64,000 nt of DNA from Lytechinus pictus. Lineage: Eukaryota > Echinodermata > Echinoidea > Temnopleuroida > Toxopneustidae. This document shows positions 35,776-46,785 of the stretch, piece by piece; position 1 is the stretch's first letter; every line of letters starts with the position of its first letter. The position numbers and the translations under genes were made by a program. The stretch is from NCBI RefSeq assembly GCF_037042905.1, contig NC_087257.1, positions 15,598,001 to 15,662,000 of the forward strand, read 5' to 3'. Under the pieces are notes generated by a model. The model did no database searches, had not been told where the DNA came from, and was given only the letters and a program-made list of their open reading frames with translations.

Positions 35776-36206
35776 CCTTTCACACGGTGAAAAAATTCCT
35801 AATTTCAACGATGATTCCAGTGAAAAATAAGGCTCATGACGAACATTTAGCACATGTGAAACCAAACTAGAACATGACTAGAATCACGATTACAATCGCA
35901 ATCATAATATTACAATGATGATTCAAGATTCACGTCTGAAAAGGCCCTCAGAGTAGCCAATTGTGTTCAAAGCGACCAACAATTAAAAAAAATGTAAATT
36001 TCGGCTTCCCGTGATTTCAGCAAAAAGATAGACCATGGTCGCCTTTTCACACGTGAATCTTGAATCATCATTGTAATGATGATTGCAGACGTTCGTGAAT
36101 CTAATCATGCTCTAGTTTGGTTTCACACGTGCTAAAAACTCGTCTTTAGCCTTATTTTTCACTGGAATCATCATTCAAATTACGATTTCTTTTACCGTGT
36201 GAAAGG
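35776..36206. mobile_element. Long-arm inverted-repeat element, CCTTTCACACGGT ends
   Basis: About 430 bp whose left and right halves are extended complements. The left arm runs CCTTTCACACGGT, ATGATTCCAGTGAAAAATAA, GTGAAACCAAACTAGA, AATGATGATTCAAGATTCAC; the right arm is the reverse complement with moderate divergence. It would fold into one long hairpin. Non-coding. Target duplication not clear. Confidence 0.8.
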
Positions 36207-37007
36207 ACGGTAAGTTAAACCAGACTTCATAATACGAGCCAATAATTTGTCCTCCTAAGATAAGCCGATAACTTTCTGATTTTAAATACAGTCCCATCCA
36301 ATTGTCCTATCGCTTACACATTTACACCCCAAAAAACCTATAAAGAGCATGATCTCCTTAATATAGCATCGTTTATGGGGAATGAAAACAAAAAGCTAAT
36401 GAGAAGTGTAAAAATGAAAGCTGCATAAAGATGGACGAATTCAAAAGGAATAATAATAGGATCAATTAAATGATCACCATGAAAATAATATTCCAGTCGT
36501 TATCCAAAATGAAATACTATGGGTAACTTTTAAGCCGGTTATAAAACTTTTATAACATCTCTCTTTAATATTAATAGATGTCTGAATAAATGAGTAATAA
36601 CTATATGGCCTTTGAAGGTTTCACATGCAATGTCGAATCAGTGATGCCCTAAATCTAAATTTCGACATTCACGGTAATTACTTGGCCTATATTTACATGT
36701 ACACATGATAAATTGTATGTCGTCAATACTGTATAAGAGCATAAATATTTTTCTTGCATGACAGAATTGCCAAAGTTGCATTGGTATTTCACGCAAGTTC
36801 CTAGACCCATTTGTATAAGACAATATTGAATATTTTACGAGAAAAAAGGCTGAATCATTCATATTTTTTTTTCAAACTAAATTTATCAAATACAAAATAA
36901 TAATTAGATTTAAGATGCTGGAAAAAGCATGGTTGTTTTAATCCTTGATACCCCCACCTCTCTCTTTCTCATTTCATGTTATCCTTAAATTATATCTTTT
37001 TAATTTT
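36207..37007 (-). other. 3' flank of the LRR-Ig receptor gene
   Basis: Lies immediately downstream of the receptor stop codon and probably includes its 3' UTR. No AATAAA-type signal close to the stop was obvious on the minus strand. Confidence 0.4.
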
Positions 37008-40000
37008 CTAATAGAAAACGGTATCGGTTTGTTTCTGATTTGCGTCTTGCACAGAGCCATCAACGTAGTAAATCGTATCGTAACCGTTACCGTTCTGACC
37101 AACCACCGACACTATACGAGAATCTGAGGCATTGTCATTTGCTCGCTCTGGTTCTAGGGAATACAGATTAGATCTACCATTTTCTTCTATCCCTTTACTG
37201 CCAAAGTTGTCAAGTCCACCAGACTCCTCATCAACATCACTGATGAATATGAGTTCTCCCGTTTGCTTCCTCTCTTGTTCGGCGATACGGAGGCCGTAGT
37301 CCTCTCGGTGGCTCTTCGCAAGTACAAGACAAAACGAGAAGAAAAGGAGAATGAAAGCTACACCAGCTAGAGAAATGCCAATAGACAATGGGATGATGTA
37401 ATCCGGGCGCGGTTCGGTCCCAGCAGATGTAGACGCACTGGTGGTTGGAAGACCCTCTGTACGTCCCTGTGATACTGTCCTTTGAGACATTGTCTGTTGT
37501 CGTACAGATATCGGGGAAGAATTGGGAGCAGTGTTTCCTGAAGTTTCTGTTGTTGATGTTAAAAAATCTGCTGTTGTTGATGGGGATGCTAAAGAAGACA
37601 TTTCAGGTGACGCATCATCAGTAGTAATCAGACTTTCATTTTCAGTTGTAGCTTCGTCAGTTGTCAATACATTTTGAGATGTTTGTGACGATCTTGTTGA
37701 CATTAAAGAGTAAGTACTTAAAGATGTGAGCTCTAAATCATTTGGTGTTGAAGATTGCCTTGTCAACGCCACCGAAGTAGATATTCCATTCAGTGTAGAA
37801 TCTGTTGGAAAACCAGAGGGACTTCCATTTGATTCTTGTGTTGTAGAAAATGATTCGGTTTGAGAAATCGACAGTGACGAAGAAGGAAATGTAATATCTT
37901 CACTTGTTAAAGTTGTGGATATGGCATCTGAAGTCGAAAGCGTAGATGATGTAAAACCCGATGTCGACGATTCCACTTCCCGAGTCGTGTAGTCCATTAA
38001 CATTGTGCTGCCCTGACTAACTGAGCTTGTAGCATAAGTTGAAGGTATGTGTGTCGAAGGTGCCGCGTCAGATGTCGATCCTGGTCTTAAAGATATGATA
38101 GTCGTTGCCGTTTCGGTTTCAAAGGAATTAGACGTTACGGAAGGTGTAAATGTAGTTTGTATTTCATCCGTGCTAGATTGCCCAGCAGATGACATCGGCG
38201 TTTCATTAGTGGAAGGCATGGCAATAGACGTCAAAGTCATCTGCGTTGGCTCTTGACTGGTAGCGTTGTAAACTACAACACGAATGACGTAGAGTCCTAC
38301 GAACTGATCAAATGAATCCGTTAGTAAAACGCTATACGTTCCTTCATGTTCCTCCGTAACACGAGATATGAGGAGTTGCCCGACGTTATTTACTGAGTAA
38401 GAACCGATAATGTCACCTTTGGAGAGTGTTAAACCTTCAGCCGTTACCCAACTCACATTCAAATTTATTCCATTAGGTATGCGAGGGAAAATAACGTTCG
38501 TTTGACCTTCTGTGAAGAAGAGCTCTTCGGGAATAATAGAAGCTGTTGGGGTTGGACTTGACGTCATTTTAGTACTGCTGCGCGTAGTATCTGTGGATGA
38601 CAAAACAGGGTTGCTTATTGAAAATAGCATAGTAGCATCAGACCTGGTACTCAGTATTGGTGTTTCTGTTTCAAATGAACTGGTTGTGGAAGAACGGTTA
38701 GGCGTGGTATCTGTAGGTTGTCTAAAATCCGTGGTGGATTCTGAAGATGGGGTCCCACTTACGCTAGAAATATCTGTCGATGTTATAGGAGTTTGTGTCG
38801 GTTCTTGACTGGTAGTGCTGTAAACGATCACTCGAATGACATACAGGCCTATGAATTCTCCAAGTGAGTCCGTCAGCAAAACACTGTAAGTTCCTTCATG
38901 CGATTCTGATACACGAGATATTAGAAGTTGACCAAGGATACTGACGGAGTAGGAACCTACACTATCACCTTTAGAGAGCGTGGATCCATCGGACGTTACC
39001 CAAGTAACGTTTACACTGATTCCATTCGGTATACGGGGGAAAACGACGTTTGATTGACCCTCTCTTAAGAATAACTCTTCTGGGTATGCAACTGTTGTTG
39101 GAACAGTTCTTGACGTTGTCGCTGGAACATTCTGTGTTGTGCGTTTAGTTCCTGTTGATGACATTGTTGAAAAATATGTTGATGTTTCTCGGGTCGTAAA
39201 GTTATCATCAGTGATCGCAGGATTCGATGTGGTTCGAATAATCGTCGAGTCAGAAAATAGGTTGGCATTAGAAGATGGTATTGGGGAATCAGATGTTACA
39301 ATTCGGGTCGGCGTATGTGACGCTGACATTTGTGTTTGCGTAACACTATCCGATGTTCCTGAAAGCGTACTTAAATCAGATGTAATAGGGGTCCGAGATT
39401 CAGATGTTGATTCCGTGCTTGAAACTGGCGTTGTGGGCTCGGAGTACTGCACTCGAATGACATTCAGATCGCGGAGATAACCATCTGCATCAATAATGGA
39501 CACTGTATAAGTTCCAAGATTTTCGTCCTTCACTGGTTGTATGATTAATCTTCCATCATCGGTTACATTGTAAGGTCCTATTGACTCGTCCTTTTCTAAG
39601 GTTATCCCGTCTGGTGTTATCCAAATGACGTCAGAACTGTTGGTAATAATATAATGCGGTGGAAGAACAGCTTGACCTATTTGTGTAAGTATCACAACGA
39701 AGAAGTCTTCATCTGGTGCATCCGAGGTCCTCGTAGGACTACTTGATGGATTATTGGTGGACGATGATTCAGTTGGCTGTGAAGAACCTACTGTATTCGT
39801 GTAGTTTGAAATTACGGACGTGAAACCTGTTGACATTGTTTCTACTGACGTTGTTGTATTGGTGGTGTCTGTTGTCGTTAACTCAGGAGACCCCGTTGAG
39901 GGGGTCATAAGTTCCACGCGGATGATATTAAGATCTATAAGTGTGTTGTCTAGCGTTGTAATCGTCGCGGTGTAAACTCCGAGGCTTGTATCTTCAACAG

Positions 40001-43000
40001 GCTCTATCAGAAGATGACCATCGGATCTAACCTCGTAAGGACCGGCCGTATCATTTTCTGCCAAGCGTTCACCATCCGGTGTTACCCAAATGATGTTTAC
40101 CTCGATGTCAAATGGGTATCTAGGTGATAAAATGGTTTGATTTCTAGAATATAAAATAACAGTAAAGTCATCCCTATCAGTAACAATTTTAGTCGTTGTT
40201 ACAGTTGTTGTATCTTGTTCGGATTCGTTGCTAGTTGTCTTTTCTTCAATGGGTATAGTAGTAGTCGCTTCAGCGGAAGTAGTCACGACGACAGTTGTTT
40301 GAAGAGTGGTTATTTTCACTGTAGGTTTTGTTGTAGGTAACATAAAAACCACGCGAATGACATTCACATCCAAGACTATCCCACCGTTGTCGGTTATGAC
40401 AACTGTATACACTCCAACCAAAGATTCAGTAATCGGTTCCACTTTCAAGAAACCATCATTGGAAACACTGAATGGAAAGATAGTTTGATTCTTGGTAACA
40501 CGCGTGCCATCTGGGGTTACCCAAATGACAACCAGATCTTGAGAATTTGGATATTCTGGAGAAAGCACAACACTTTCTAAAGATGTGATTGAAACAGTGA
40601 ATGAATCCCTGTCAACAACATCGCTCTCCGTTGATAGAAATGGGTCGAGAGTAGTTCGTCTACTTGAAAAAATAGAATCTGCTGTAGTCGTACCTTCCCT
40701 AGGTGTTACACTTGCAGTAAATGATGTCCTAGATGGCCCTTCACTCGAAACAACTCTCGTACTTCTCTCCGATATGGTAGTTGACTCCGATGATATCTGA
40801 ATTCTAAATACTTTAAAGTCCAATTCCAACCCCGACATATCGGTGACAAATACAACATAAGTTCCAACGTTCATATCACCTACTGGCATGATCTGTAAAT
40901 CTCCATCGGAGGAAACGCTGTATGGGTCACTTGTGTCGTTCAAAAATAGGATTTGACCATCAGGGGTTACCCATCGGAAAATGACATCGACTTGGCTTGC
41001 TGGTTTTGGTGAAATAAGTACTGCCCCGTTCCGATCTACAAGAATGATACCAGAGGGGTCTGCCGATGAAAATATCTGCCCAGTCACAGGTTGTGAAGAA
41101 GGGGGTGATGAGCGCTGTGGTGGGACAGTTGATCCCTTTGTTGACGTACTTGGAGAAAGGCTGCTTTGAGAAGTCATTGTGGTGCTAACATTAGTTGTAA
41201 ATGTTCTTGACTGGGTTGGAGCTGAAGTAGATGGAGCATTTGTTGATAACAGTGACGGAATGATAGAATCCGCTGTTAACGTTCCTGGAGACGATGGTTG
41301 ATTGCTTTGAGGGGTTGCCGTGCTTTTAGCGTCAGTTGAAAATTCTGTTGACGCTAAAGTAGTCATGCTAGTGGGGAATCTCACACGAACTATTACTGAT
41401 GTAACTACGATATTACTTAAATCTATCACAGACAGCCTATATATCCCTTCATCAGACATGATGACACGATTAATTACAAGAGTACCATCAGTCGAGACAG
41501 AAAATCTATCAATACTTTCATTCTTTTGGATTCGGATTCCACCTGGTGTTATCCAGATGAAATTGTAATCTTGTGGAAATTGAATATTCGGTAAAATGGA
41601 CCCTATTCCGCCCAGAACAATGACAATTTCATATGATTCTGTTTGACTTTGGATGGTTGTTCTTACATCCTGCCTCAAAGATACACGAACAACTGTCGAC
41701 GTTACTACTGTATTATTTAAATCGATCACTGAAAACCTATATATCCCAGCATCAGATTCAATTACAAGATTGATTTCTAGACTACCATCGGTTAACACAG
41801 TAAATCTGTCGACACTTTCATTCTTTTGAATTCGGAGCCCCCCTGGTGTTATCCAAATGTAATTATAACTTTCTGGATATTGGTTATTTGAAATAATGTG
41901 TCCTAAAGTTCCAGGAACTATATCCGCATCGTATGAATTCGACTGTGACGACAGCGTGCTAGTCCCTGCGGCATCCGATGTTGTCATCGGTGTGGAGTTT
42001 GATCTTGATGTTGAAGATCTAGACTCGGTGCTTTGGGAACGTGGAGTTGTAATTTCCGGCGGAACAGAGAGTTCCAGTGAAATGGTTTCAGTTGCTACAA
42101 TGTTTCGACCATCTAAGACGTCACAGATGTATTCCCCTACATCAGCTAGGGATGCAGAGAGGATCAAAAGATCGCCATCTGACGTTACCTGATGTACTTC
42201 GTTTGCCGTGTCTGGAGGCAAAAAAATCCCTCCAGGTAACTCCCAGGATATTTGCCAATCTGGATTCGATTCAGCTGGGCACACAAGTAGGACACTGCTT
42301 CCAAGGGATCCCATATAAGTGCATTCAAAATCAGTTGCATTTAAAACGGACAGTTGTGTATTAGCCAAAGCAACTGGGCTTGCACAGGTTATGGTATTGG
42401 TCTCCAAAGTTGACCGCAACCATTTAACATGGCAATCGCAATGCAATGGGTTTCCTGTAAGATCAATACGGACTAGGTCCATGTCTTTCTCAAAATTAAA
42501 GACTGCCCTGTTGAGAGTCGTGAAACTATTTCCGCCCAAGTTTAGAACTAACAAGTCCAAGAGTTCCCCGAAAAGACGACGAGGGAGGAATGATAATGAA
42601 TTCGATGCGAGGTTCAGTTCTGTTAGGTTGGTTAGGTTCTGAAAGGTATCGGATGGAAGAAAGTCGATCACATTATTTGCCAAATTCAGGACACGAAGAC
42701 CCCCAAGTGCGTCAAAAGTAGAGGAATTCACAAATCGAATGCGATTGGATTCCATGTTCAAGACCTCCAAGCTGCTCAGGTGCTGAAATATATCACCCGA
42801 TATTACCGATATAACATTGTCGGCTAAACTCAAATCAACCAAACTTGAAAGATCTTTGAATGCATCCGTTGATATATCTGACATGGAATTAGTGCTCATA
42901 TCCAAATGTGTGATATTAGATCCCGAAAGAAAATTATTTGGTAAAGACCGGAATCTGTTGCTAATGAGATTGAGTCGACGCAGATTTGGCAGGATAGCAA

Positions 43001-43460
43001 TGGCACCCTCGGTGACATGATCAGCGGACGTGCCCTCGACTCGTAAGAACTCTAACTGCGGAATTCCTAGGAGTAGGCTCTCATCGATCGCCGTTATGGC
43101 TCCGGCACGATAAATCCCCAAGGAAGTGAGATTCTGCAGTGGTGCAAAGGCACCGGGTTCGATATATTCAATATTACGTGATATGATGTTAAGTTCCATT
43201 AGGTTGGGAAGTCCTCCAAGATCTGAAGCGGATATATTAGTAATATCATGTGAGAGCAGTGTCAATACAGTGGTAGTGCCGGGTATCCAATCGGGTATTC
43301 TCCCATCTGGAAGTGCTGGCACACAGGTTAACCTGAAATCGTAGCACTGGCAATCACTGGGGCATGTCTGGCCAGCCACCCCGTTCGCGTGTATCGTGAT
43401 CAGCAGAAGAATCAGTGTCTTGATGAGCACTACAACGCCATACGTATGCTGCTGCATCAT
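37008..43460 (-). CDS. LRR-Ig type I membrane receptor with cysteine-less Ig-like repeats
   Basis: A predicted 2150-residue surface protein from one exon. In order: signal peptide (1 to about 30, cleavage near VAG-Q); LRR N-cap (33-47); 11 leucine-rich repeats; LRR C-cap (about 338-380, CDCHVKWL); one Ig domain with both cysteines (VCPAE and YICDV, about 381-465); eight Ig-like repeats (about 509-1731) with Ser/Thr-rich linkers; a Ser/Thr stalk (1732-2020); a transmembrane helix (2022-2048); and a 102-residue tail with YDTI and a terminal VFY that could bind a class II PDZ domain. The repeats share the Trp of W(V/I)TPDG and the G-x-Y corner but lack both canonical cysteines. An upstream ATG (43511) exists, but ATATATTGCAG ends at 43470, so the ATG at 43460 just downstream is preferred; it also gives the better signal peptide. 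LRR and Ig parts suggest recognition or adhesion; the ligand is unknown. Confidence 0.9.
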   Translation of the reverse strand: MMQQHTYGVVVLIKTLILLLITIHANGVAGQTCPSDCQCYDFRLTCVPALPDGRIPDWIPGTTTVLTLLSHDITNISASDLGGLPNLMELNIISRNIEYIEPGAFAPLQNLTSLGIYRAGAITAIDESLLLGIPQLEFLRVEGTSADHVTEGAIAILPNLRRLNLISNRFRSLPNNFLSGSNITHLDMSTNSMSDISTDAFKDLSSLVDLSLADNVISVISGDIFQHLSSLEVLNMESNRIRFVNSSTFDALGGLRVLNLANNVIDFLPSDTFQNLTNLTELNLASNSLSFLPRRLFGELLDLLVLNLGGNSFTTLNRAVFNFEKDMDLVRIDLTGNPLHCDCHVKWLRSTLETNTITCASPVALANTQLSVLNATDFECTYMGSLGSSVLLVCPAESNPDWQISWELPGGIFLPPDTANEVHQVTSDGDLLILSASLADVGEYICDVLDGRNIVATETISLELSVPPEITTPRSQSTESRSSTSRSNSTPMTTSDAAGTSTLSSQSNSYDADIVPGTLGHIISNNQYPESYNYIWITPGGLRIQKNESVDRFTVLTDGSLEINLVIESDAGIYRFSVIDLNNTVVTSTVVRVSLRQDVRTTIQSQTESYEIVIVLGGIGSILPNIQFPQDYNFIWITPGGIRIQKNESIDRFSVSTDGTLVINRVIMSDEGIYRLSVIDLSNIVVTSVIVRVRFPTSMTTLASTEFSTDAKSTATPQSNQPSSPGTLTADSIIPSLLSTNAPSTSAPTQSRTFTTNVSTTMTSQSSLSPSTSTKGSTVPPQRSSPPSSQPVTGQIFSSADPSGIILVDRNGAVLISPKPASQVDVIFRWVTPDGQILFLNDTSDPYSVSSDGDLQIMPVGDMNVGTYVVFVTDMSGLELDFKVFRIQISSESTTISERSTRVVSSEGPSRTSFTASVTPREGTTTADSIFSSRRTTLDPFLSTESDVVDRDSFTVSITSLESVVLSPEYPNSQDLVVIWVTPDGTRVTKNQTIFPFSVSNDGFLKVEPITESLVGVYTVVITDNGGIVLDVNVIRVVFMLPTTKPTVKITTLQTTVVVTTSAEATTTIPIEEKTTSNESEQDTTTVTTTKIVTDRDDFTVILYSRNQTILSPRYPFDIEVNIIWVTPDGERLAENDTAGPYEVRSDGHLLIEPVEDTSLGVYTATITTLDNTLIDLNIIRVELMTPSTGSPELTTTDTTNTTTSVETMSTGFTSVISNYTNTVGSSQPTESSSTNNPSSSPTRTSDAPDEDFFVVILTQIGQAVLPPHYIITNSSDVIWITPDGITLEKDESIGPYNVTDDGRLIIQPVKDENLGTYTVSIIDADGYLRDLNVIRVQYSEPTTPVSSTESTSESRTPITSDLSTLSGTSDSVTQTQMSASHTPTRIVTSDSPIPSSNANLFSDSTIIRTTSNPAITDDNFTTRETSTYFSTMSSTGTKRTTQNVPATTSRTVPTTVAYPEELFLREGQSNVVFPRIPNGISVNVTWVTSDGSTLSKGDSVGSYSVSILGQLLISRVSESHEGTYSVLLTDSLGEFIGLYVIRVIVYSTTSQEPTQTPITSTDISSVSGTPSSESTTDFRQPTDTTPNRSSTTSSFETETPILSTRSDATMLFSISNPVLSSTDTTRSSTKMTSSPTPTASIIPEELFFTEGQTNVIFPRIPNGINLNVSWVTAEGLTLSKGDIIGSYSVNNVGQLLISRVTEEHEGTYSVLLTDSFDQFVGLYVIRVVVYNATSQEPTQMTLTSIAMPSTNETPMSSAGQSSTDEIQTTFTPSVTSNSFETETATTIISLRPGSTSDAAPSTHIPSTYATSSVSQGSTMLMDYTTREVESSTSGFTSSTLSTSDAISTTLTSEDITFPSSSLSISQTESFSTTQESNGSPSGFPTDSTLNGISTSVALTRQSSTPNDLELTSLSTYSLMSTRSSQTSQNVLTTDEATTENESLITTDDASPEMSSLASPSTTADFLTSTTETSGNTAPNSSPISVRQQTMSQRTVSQGRTEGLPTTSASTSAGTEPRPDYIIPLSIGISLAGVAFILLFFSFCLVLAKSHREDYGLRIAEQERKQTGELIFISDVDEESGGLDNFGSKGIEENGRSNLYSLEPERANDNASDSRIVSVVGQNGNGYDTIYYVDGSVQDANQKQTDTVFY
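38268..41936 (-). repeat. Array of eight cysteine-less Ig-like coding repeats
   Basis: Approximate units: 41676-41936, 41376-41639, 40794-41081, 40344-40613, 39909-40178, 39444-39713, 38820-39086 and 38268-38534. Each is about 87-96 codons, separated by Ser/Thr/Pro-rich linkers of about 12 to 111 codons. Units 1 and 2 (YNYIWITPGGLRIQKNES against YNFIWITPGGIRIQKNES) and units 7 and 8 (FPRIPNGI, SKGD, ISRV, HEGTYSVLLTDS) are close pairs, showing recent within-gene duplication. Units 3-6 end in a common DxNVIRV-like strand. Confidence 0.85.
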
Positions 43461-43469
43461 GGACAGACT

Positions 43470-43471
43470 CT
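43470..43471 (-). other. Predicted 3' splice site of the receptor coding exon
   Basis: Minus strand TTTTGTTCATATATTGCAG followed 9 nt later by ATGATG. This implies a 5' untranslated exon upstream at higher coordinates, not located. Confidence 0.55.
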
Positions 43472-43511
43472 GCAATATATGAACAAAACAATGTCTTTTT
43501 AGGAATCTCAT

Positions 43512-46500
43512 GGTTTATACTGAAAATTGCATATTGTTTGAAATATTATTGTAGTATTGAGCGTTTTCGGGAACATTCCCTTCATGTAAAGTCACGTCTC
43601 TTTTATGTTGCCATTTGTCCGTGGTAATAAGCTTAGCGATTGATAATACAGTGGATTTCAACCAAAGTTTGCAGTTACACTAGCTCTTATAATAAATCCT
43701 CAAGTATGTTGGAGGGGGGGGGGGGTACAGGGCCAAGAACATTCTTTTAACAGTTATTCTTAATTAAGCTGTCGGTAGCATATTCCGGTTTGGAAATTTA
43801 TTTTCACATTCTCTGCTTTTGAGGGCAACCAATTAAGTTTTGAATCATAATGATAATATATTTATATGGGCACGTCATTTGTAATTCGCTGGTACGCATC
43901 TTTAGAAGATGTTTTTGGCGCAGTAAAGAAAAGAAAGGAAATACTAAAAAACATACCAAACAGGGGTAAGCTAAACTTGTTTAAAAAAAAAAACAGGTTT
44001 AAGGCACCCAAAACCTTTGTCTTTATACAAGATATCATGCAAATTTTCTTATATTCAACAATGAACACGGTCTCACCTTCAACTTTGTGGTTTAAATGAT
44101 AATGATGGTTGACGATGAAATTATACCAATGCACTGACAAGAAATAAATGGCAAGGTCCACAAAGCGGGAGTTGCTGTGGTAAAAAAAGAATACAGATTT
44201 AGTAAAGAATGTAGTGAACACTAATCGTAAAAGAAAACATTTGGCCGATAATGTTGTTATTGTACTATTTGTTGTTGTTTAGGACAGAGACTTTTCCCAT
44301 TATAAGATCTGTAAATTTGTAAATTGTGAATGTAAAAATTGTTAAATGTAGTTAACTAATAGGCATAGGATTCTAATAAGAAAAAACTGTAAAAGGAAAC
44401 CGATGACTGATGAATTGTTTATACTTATGATTCACCCGGTTCTTGTAATGGAATTACTTTTACACAAACCTCCCTTATTATAGATATTAATTTCAATTGT
44501 TAAAATACACCTTGTTACTTTTGTCTGACAACTAGAATCAAAAGGGTTGCCAAGAGCTACGGTACTGTTATAAAAATTGCTAAAAAAAGTGCATGAGCAG
44601 TACCTTAGAAATATATTTTAATTGTAAAATATAAATATCCTTTCTGTGCTCGTTGAGATAAATAAACTGTTAAAGTACTGTTGTGAAAAATGAAAATTCA
44701 TATACTTACATGGCAAATGATTCTTTAAAAAACGCCTGCATATATTGCAATGTGATATATATCCGTTCTTGTAAGTCACTTGAAACTCCTCAAATCAAAT
44801 GATCATGATGCTGTTCTTTGCCAAATATATATGGATTATTTCAAGCCTAGGCGTCGTCTTTGGGTGGAATTCTTCTTTTCAGTTGTATTTGTCTTTGTCA
44901 ATTTTCCATAGTCGTCATCTTCATGATTGGTCAACATTCAGATTCTTTACTTAGAAGGAAGGCATCTAGGAAGGTTCAAAGGTTCCTCCTTATTATAATA
45001 TTTGTATTTTTTGCGTCATAGAAAGGGGTGTTGAAAGACATGGCGTTGGGGTAAAACTAAAGTGTTCTGTCATTTATGAATTCAGTTAATCTCTGCTTTT
45101 CCCTTTTCTCTCTTATCCTCTCTTCCACTGCATATCCCCCTTCTCTCCCCCATTCTCATTTTCTTCAAGCGACGCCTTTTCCAAGCTATTATTTAATTCA
45201 TGCAAACAATATCATGACGCATGATATTTCATTCAACATTCAAACGAAACCGGACCTAGTCCGGTCCAAAAAAAAGGAAAGAGAGAGAAAGAAAAAAAAT
45301 ACATATTGGGCAATTCCGTAAAATAATCAACCTTTTGGTACATCCGACTCCCATTTTCTCAGGTTTTACTTTACTTCATATACTGACCAAGTAATGGTTA
45401 TTTGAGAGCATTAGAGACTGTCAAAAGAATCAGAAGTCAGACTATCAGAGACTAAAAGAATCATTAACGTCCCACATATATGGGGTCGGACGTATATATT
45501 GTATGGAAATGCCCATTATTTTCAAATACCATCGGCCAGTTTGGAGTAGGTCTTGGTGATGTGACTGCTGTTTTACTCTGCGCATCACGGTGGTTTCGTT
45601 CACTCATAAGTTTCCTCTACTTTATACCGGACACATATACCCATAAATACAGAACAACTGACAACGAAAGATGTTTATCTCTTCAATTTATTTTTAAGTC
45701 AGTTTACCTTTTTTTCTATTGCTAAAGAAGAAATGAACATATCTTGCATGTACCAGCATCTACAGAGAACCGATAGAAGATTCATTTTCTCGTAATTATT
45801 CCCTTAATATACAGAAACGAAATTACCGACCATCTAAATGTCACTTCTGAAAGTTTATACGTTATCTTTCTTTGGAAATACATTCGTTAGTAGCTGATGG
45901 AATTCAGGCTAATCTTGCTTAGAAAACTTAAGAGGTTGAAATGATATTAATGTTTAATCAGGCTAGGACGCCCACTTTGCATTGGTTCAAAGAGTGTTAT
46001 ATGAAATAAATGTAAACGGATCAGATTAAAGAAATTCTGCTGTTATGTCTGTATAAATAACACTGCAATATTTGGCTACTAGGCGATGTAAATAAATATT
46101 GCCTTAGCTTCTCACTATTGTAAATTATGTAGAGGAAATGTCAGAAGACATATATTATATTATGTAGTCATGGTGGCTCTCATGTGACGATGACTTAAAA
46201 AACACAAATAAATCAATCAGTAAAATGTGCAAGTTGATATATTTTTTTAATTCTTTAATTATATCATGTCAATAGAAAAACCGATTACGTCTTTCAGATA
46301 TGAACTTTCCAAGGTATCGCAGAGTACTAGTAGACGTATATTTGTTCCATTTTCGGACGAAAATGTTTAAATAATCATAACAGTATATTTACTATACCTA
46401 CCAAACAATCATAGAACCTAAAACAAAATAAAGCTATCATAACATGTTCTTTTTTTCTTTCAAAAATGTTTAGTGTTTATAAATTTTCCTTAAAAAGATA

Positions 46501-46785
46501 TCGGCAAAGGATAGTTTCAACCCTGTTGAAAAGGTTAGAGCACATTGAGGTGTTTTTTTAACTTCGATAGACATATTAAATGAATAATCCCTGGCCAAAA
46601 TGTATATATATTTAATGCTGGTAACAATGTTCTATTACAATACAAAAGCAAAGAAAATGGCTATGCCCATCATGCTTTAGTGATATCAAATCTATTTTCA
46701 AAGCGACACTTTGGTCATCTCAATTGAATCATTATCGAGACGGGGATTCCTTAAATTTACCCTATGAGATTGTGAGTACATATTT
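43512..46785. other. Intergenic region between receptor and 404-bp repeats
   Basis: Presumably holds the receptor's 5' exon and promoter, but I cannot place them. A poly-G run sits at about 43714-43726. No other gene recognised. Confidence 0.4.

Noticed and set aside
38047..39480. Plus-strand open frames of 60-113 residues across the receptor exon
   Set aside because: They are antisense shadows of the minus-strand receptor coding sequence; the minus-strand frame has a full domain order and stays open for 6.5 kb.
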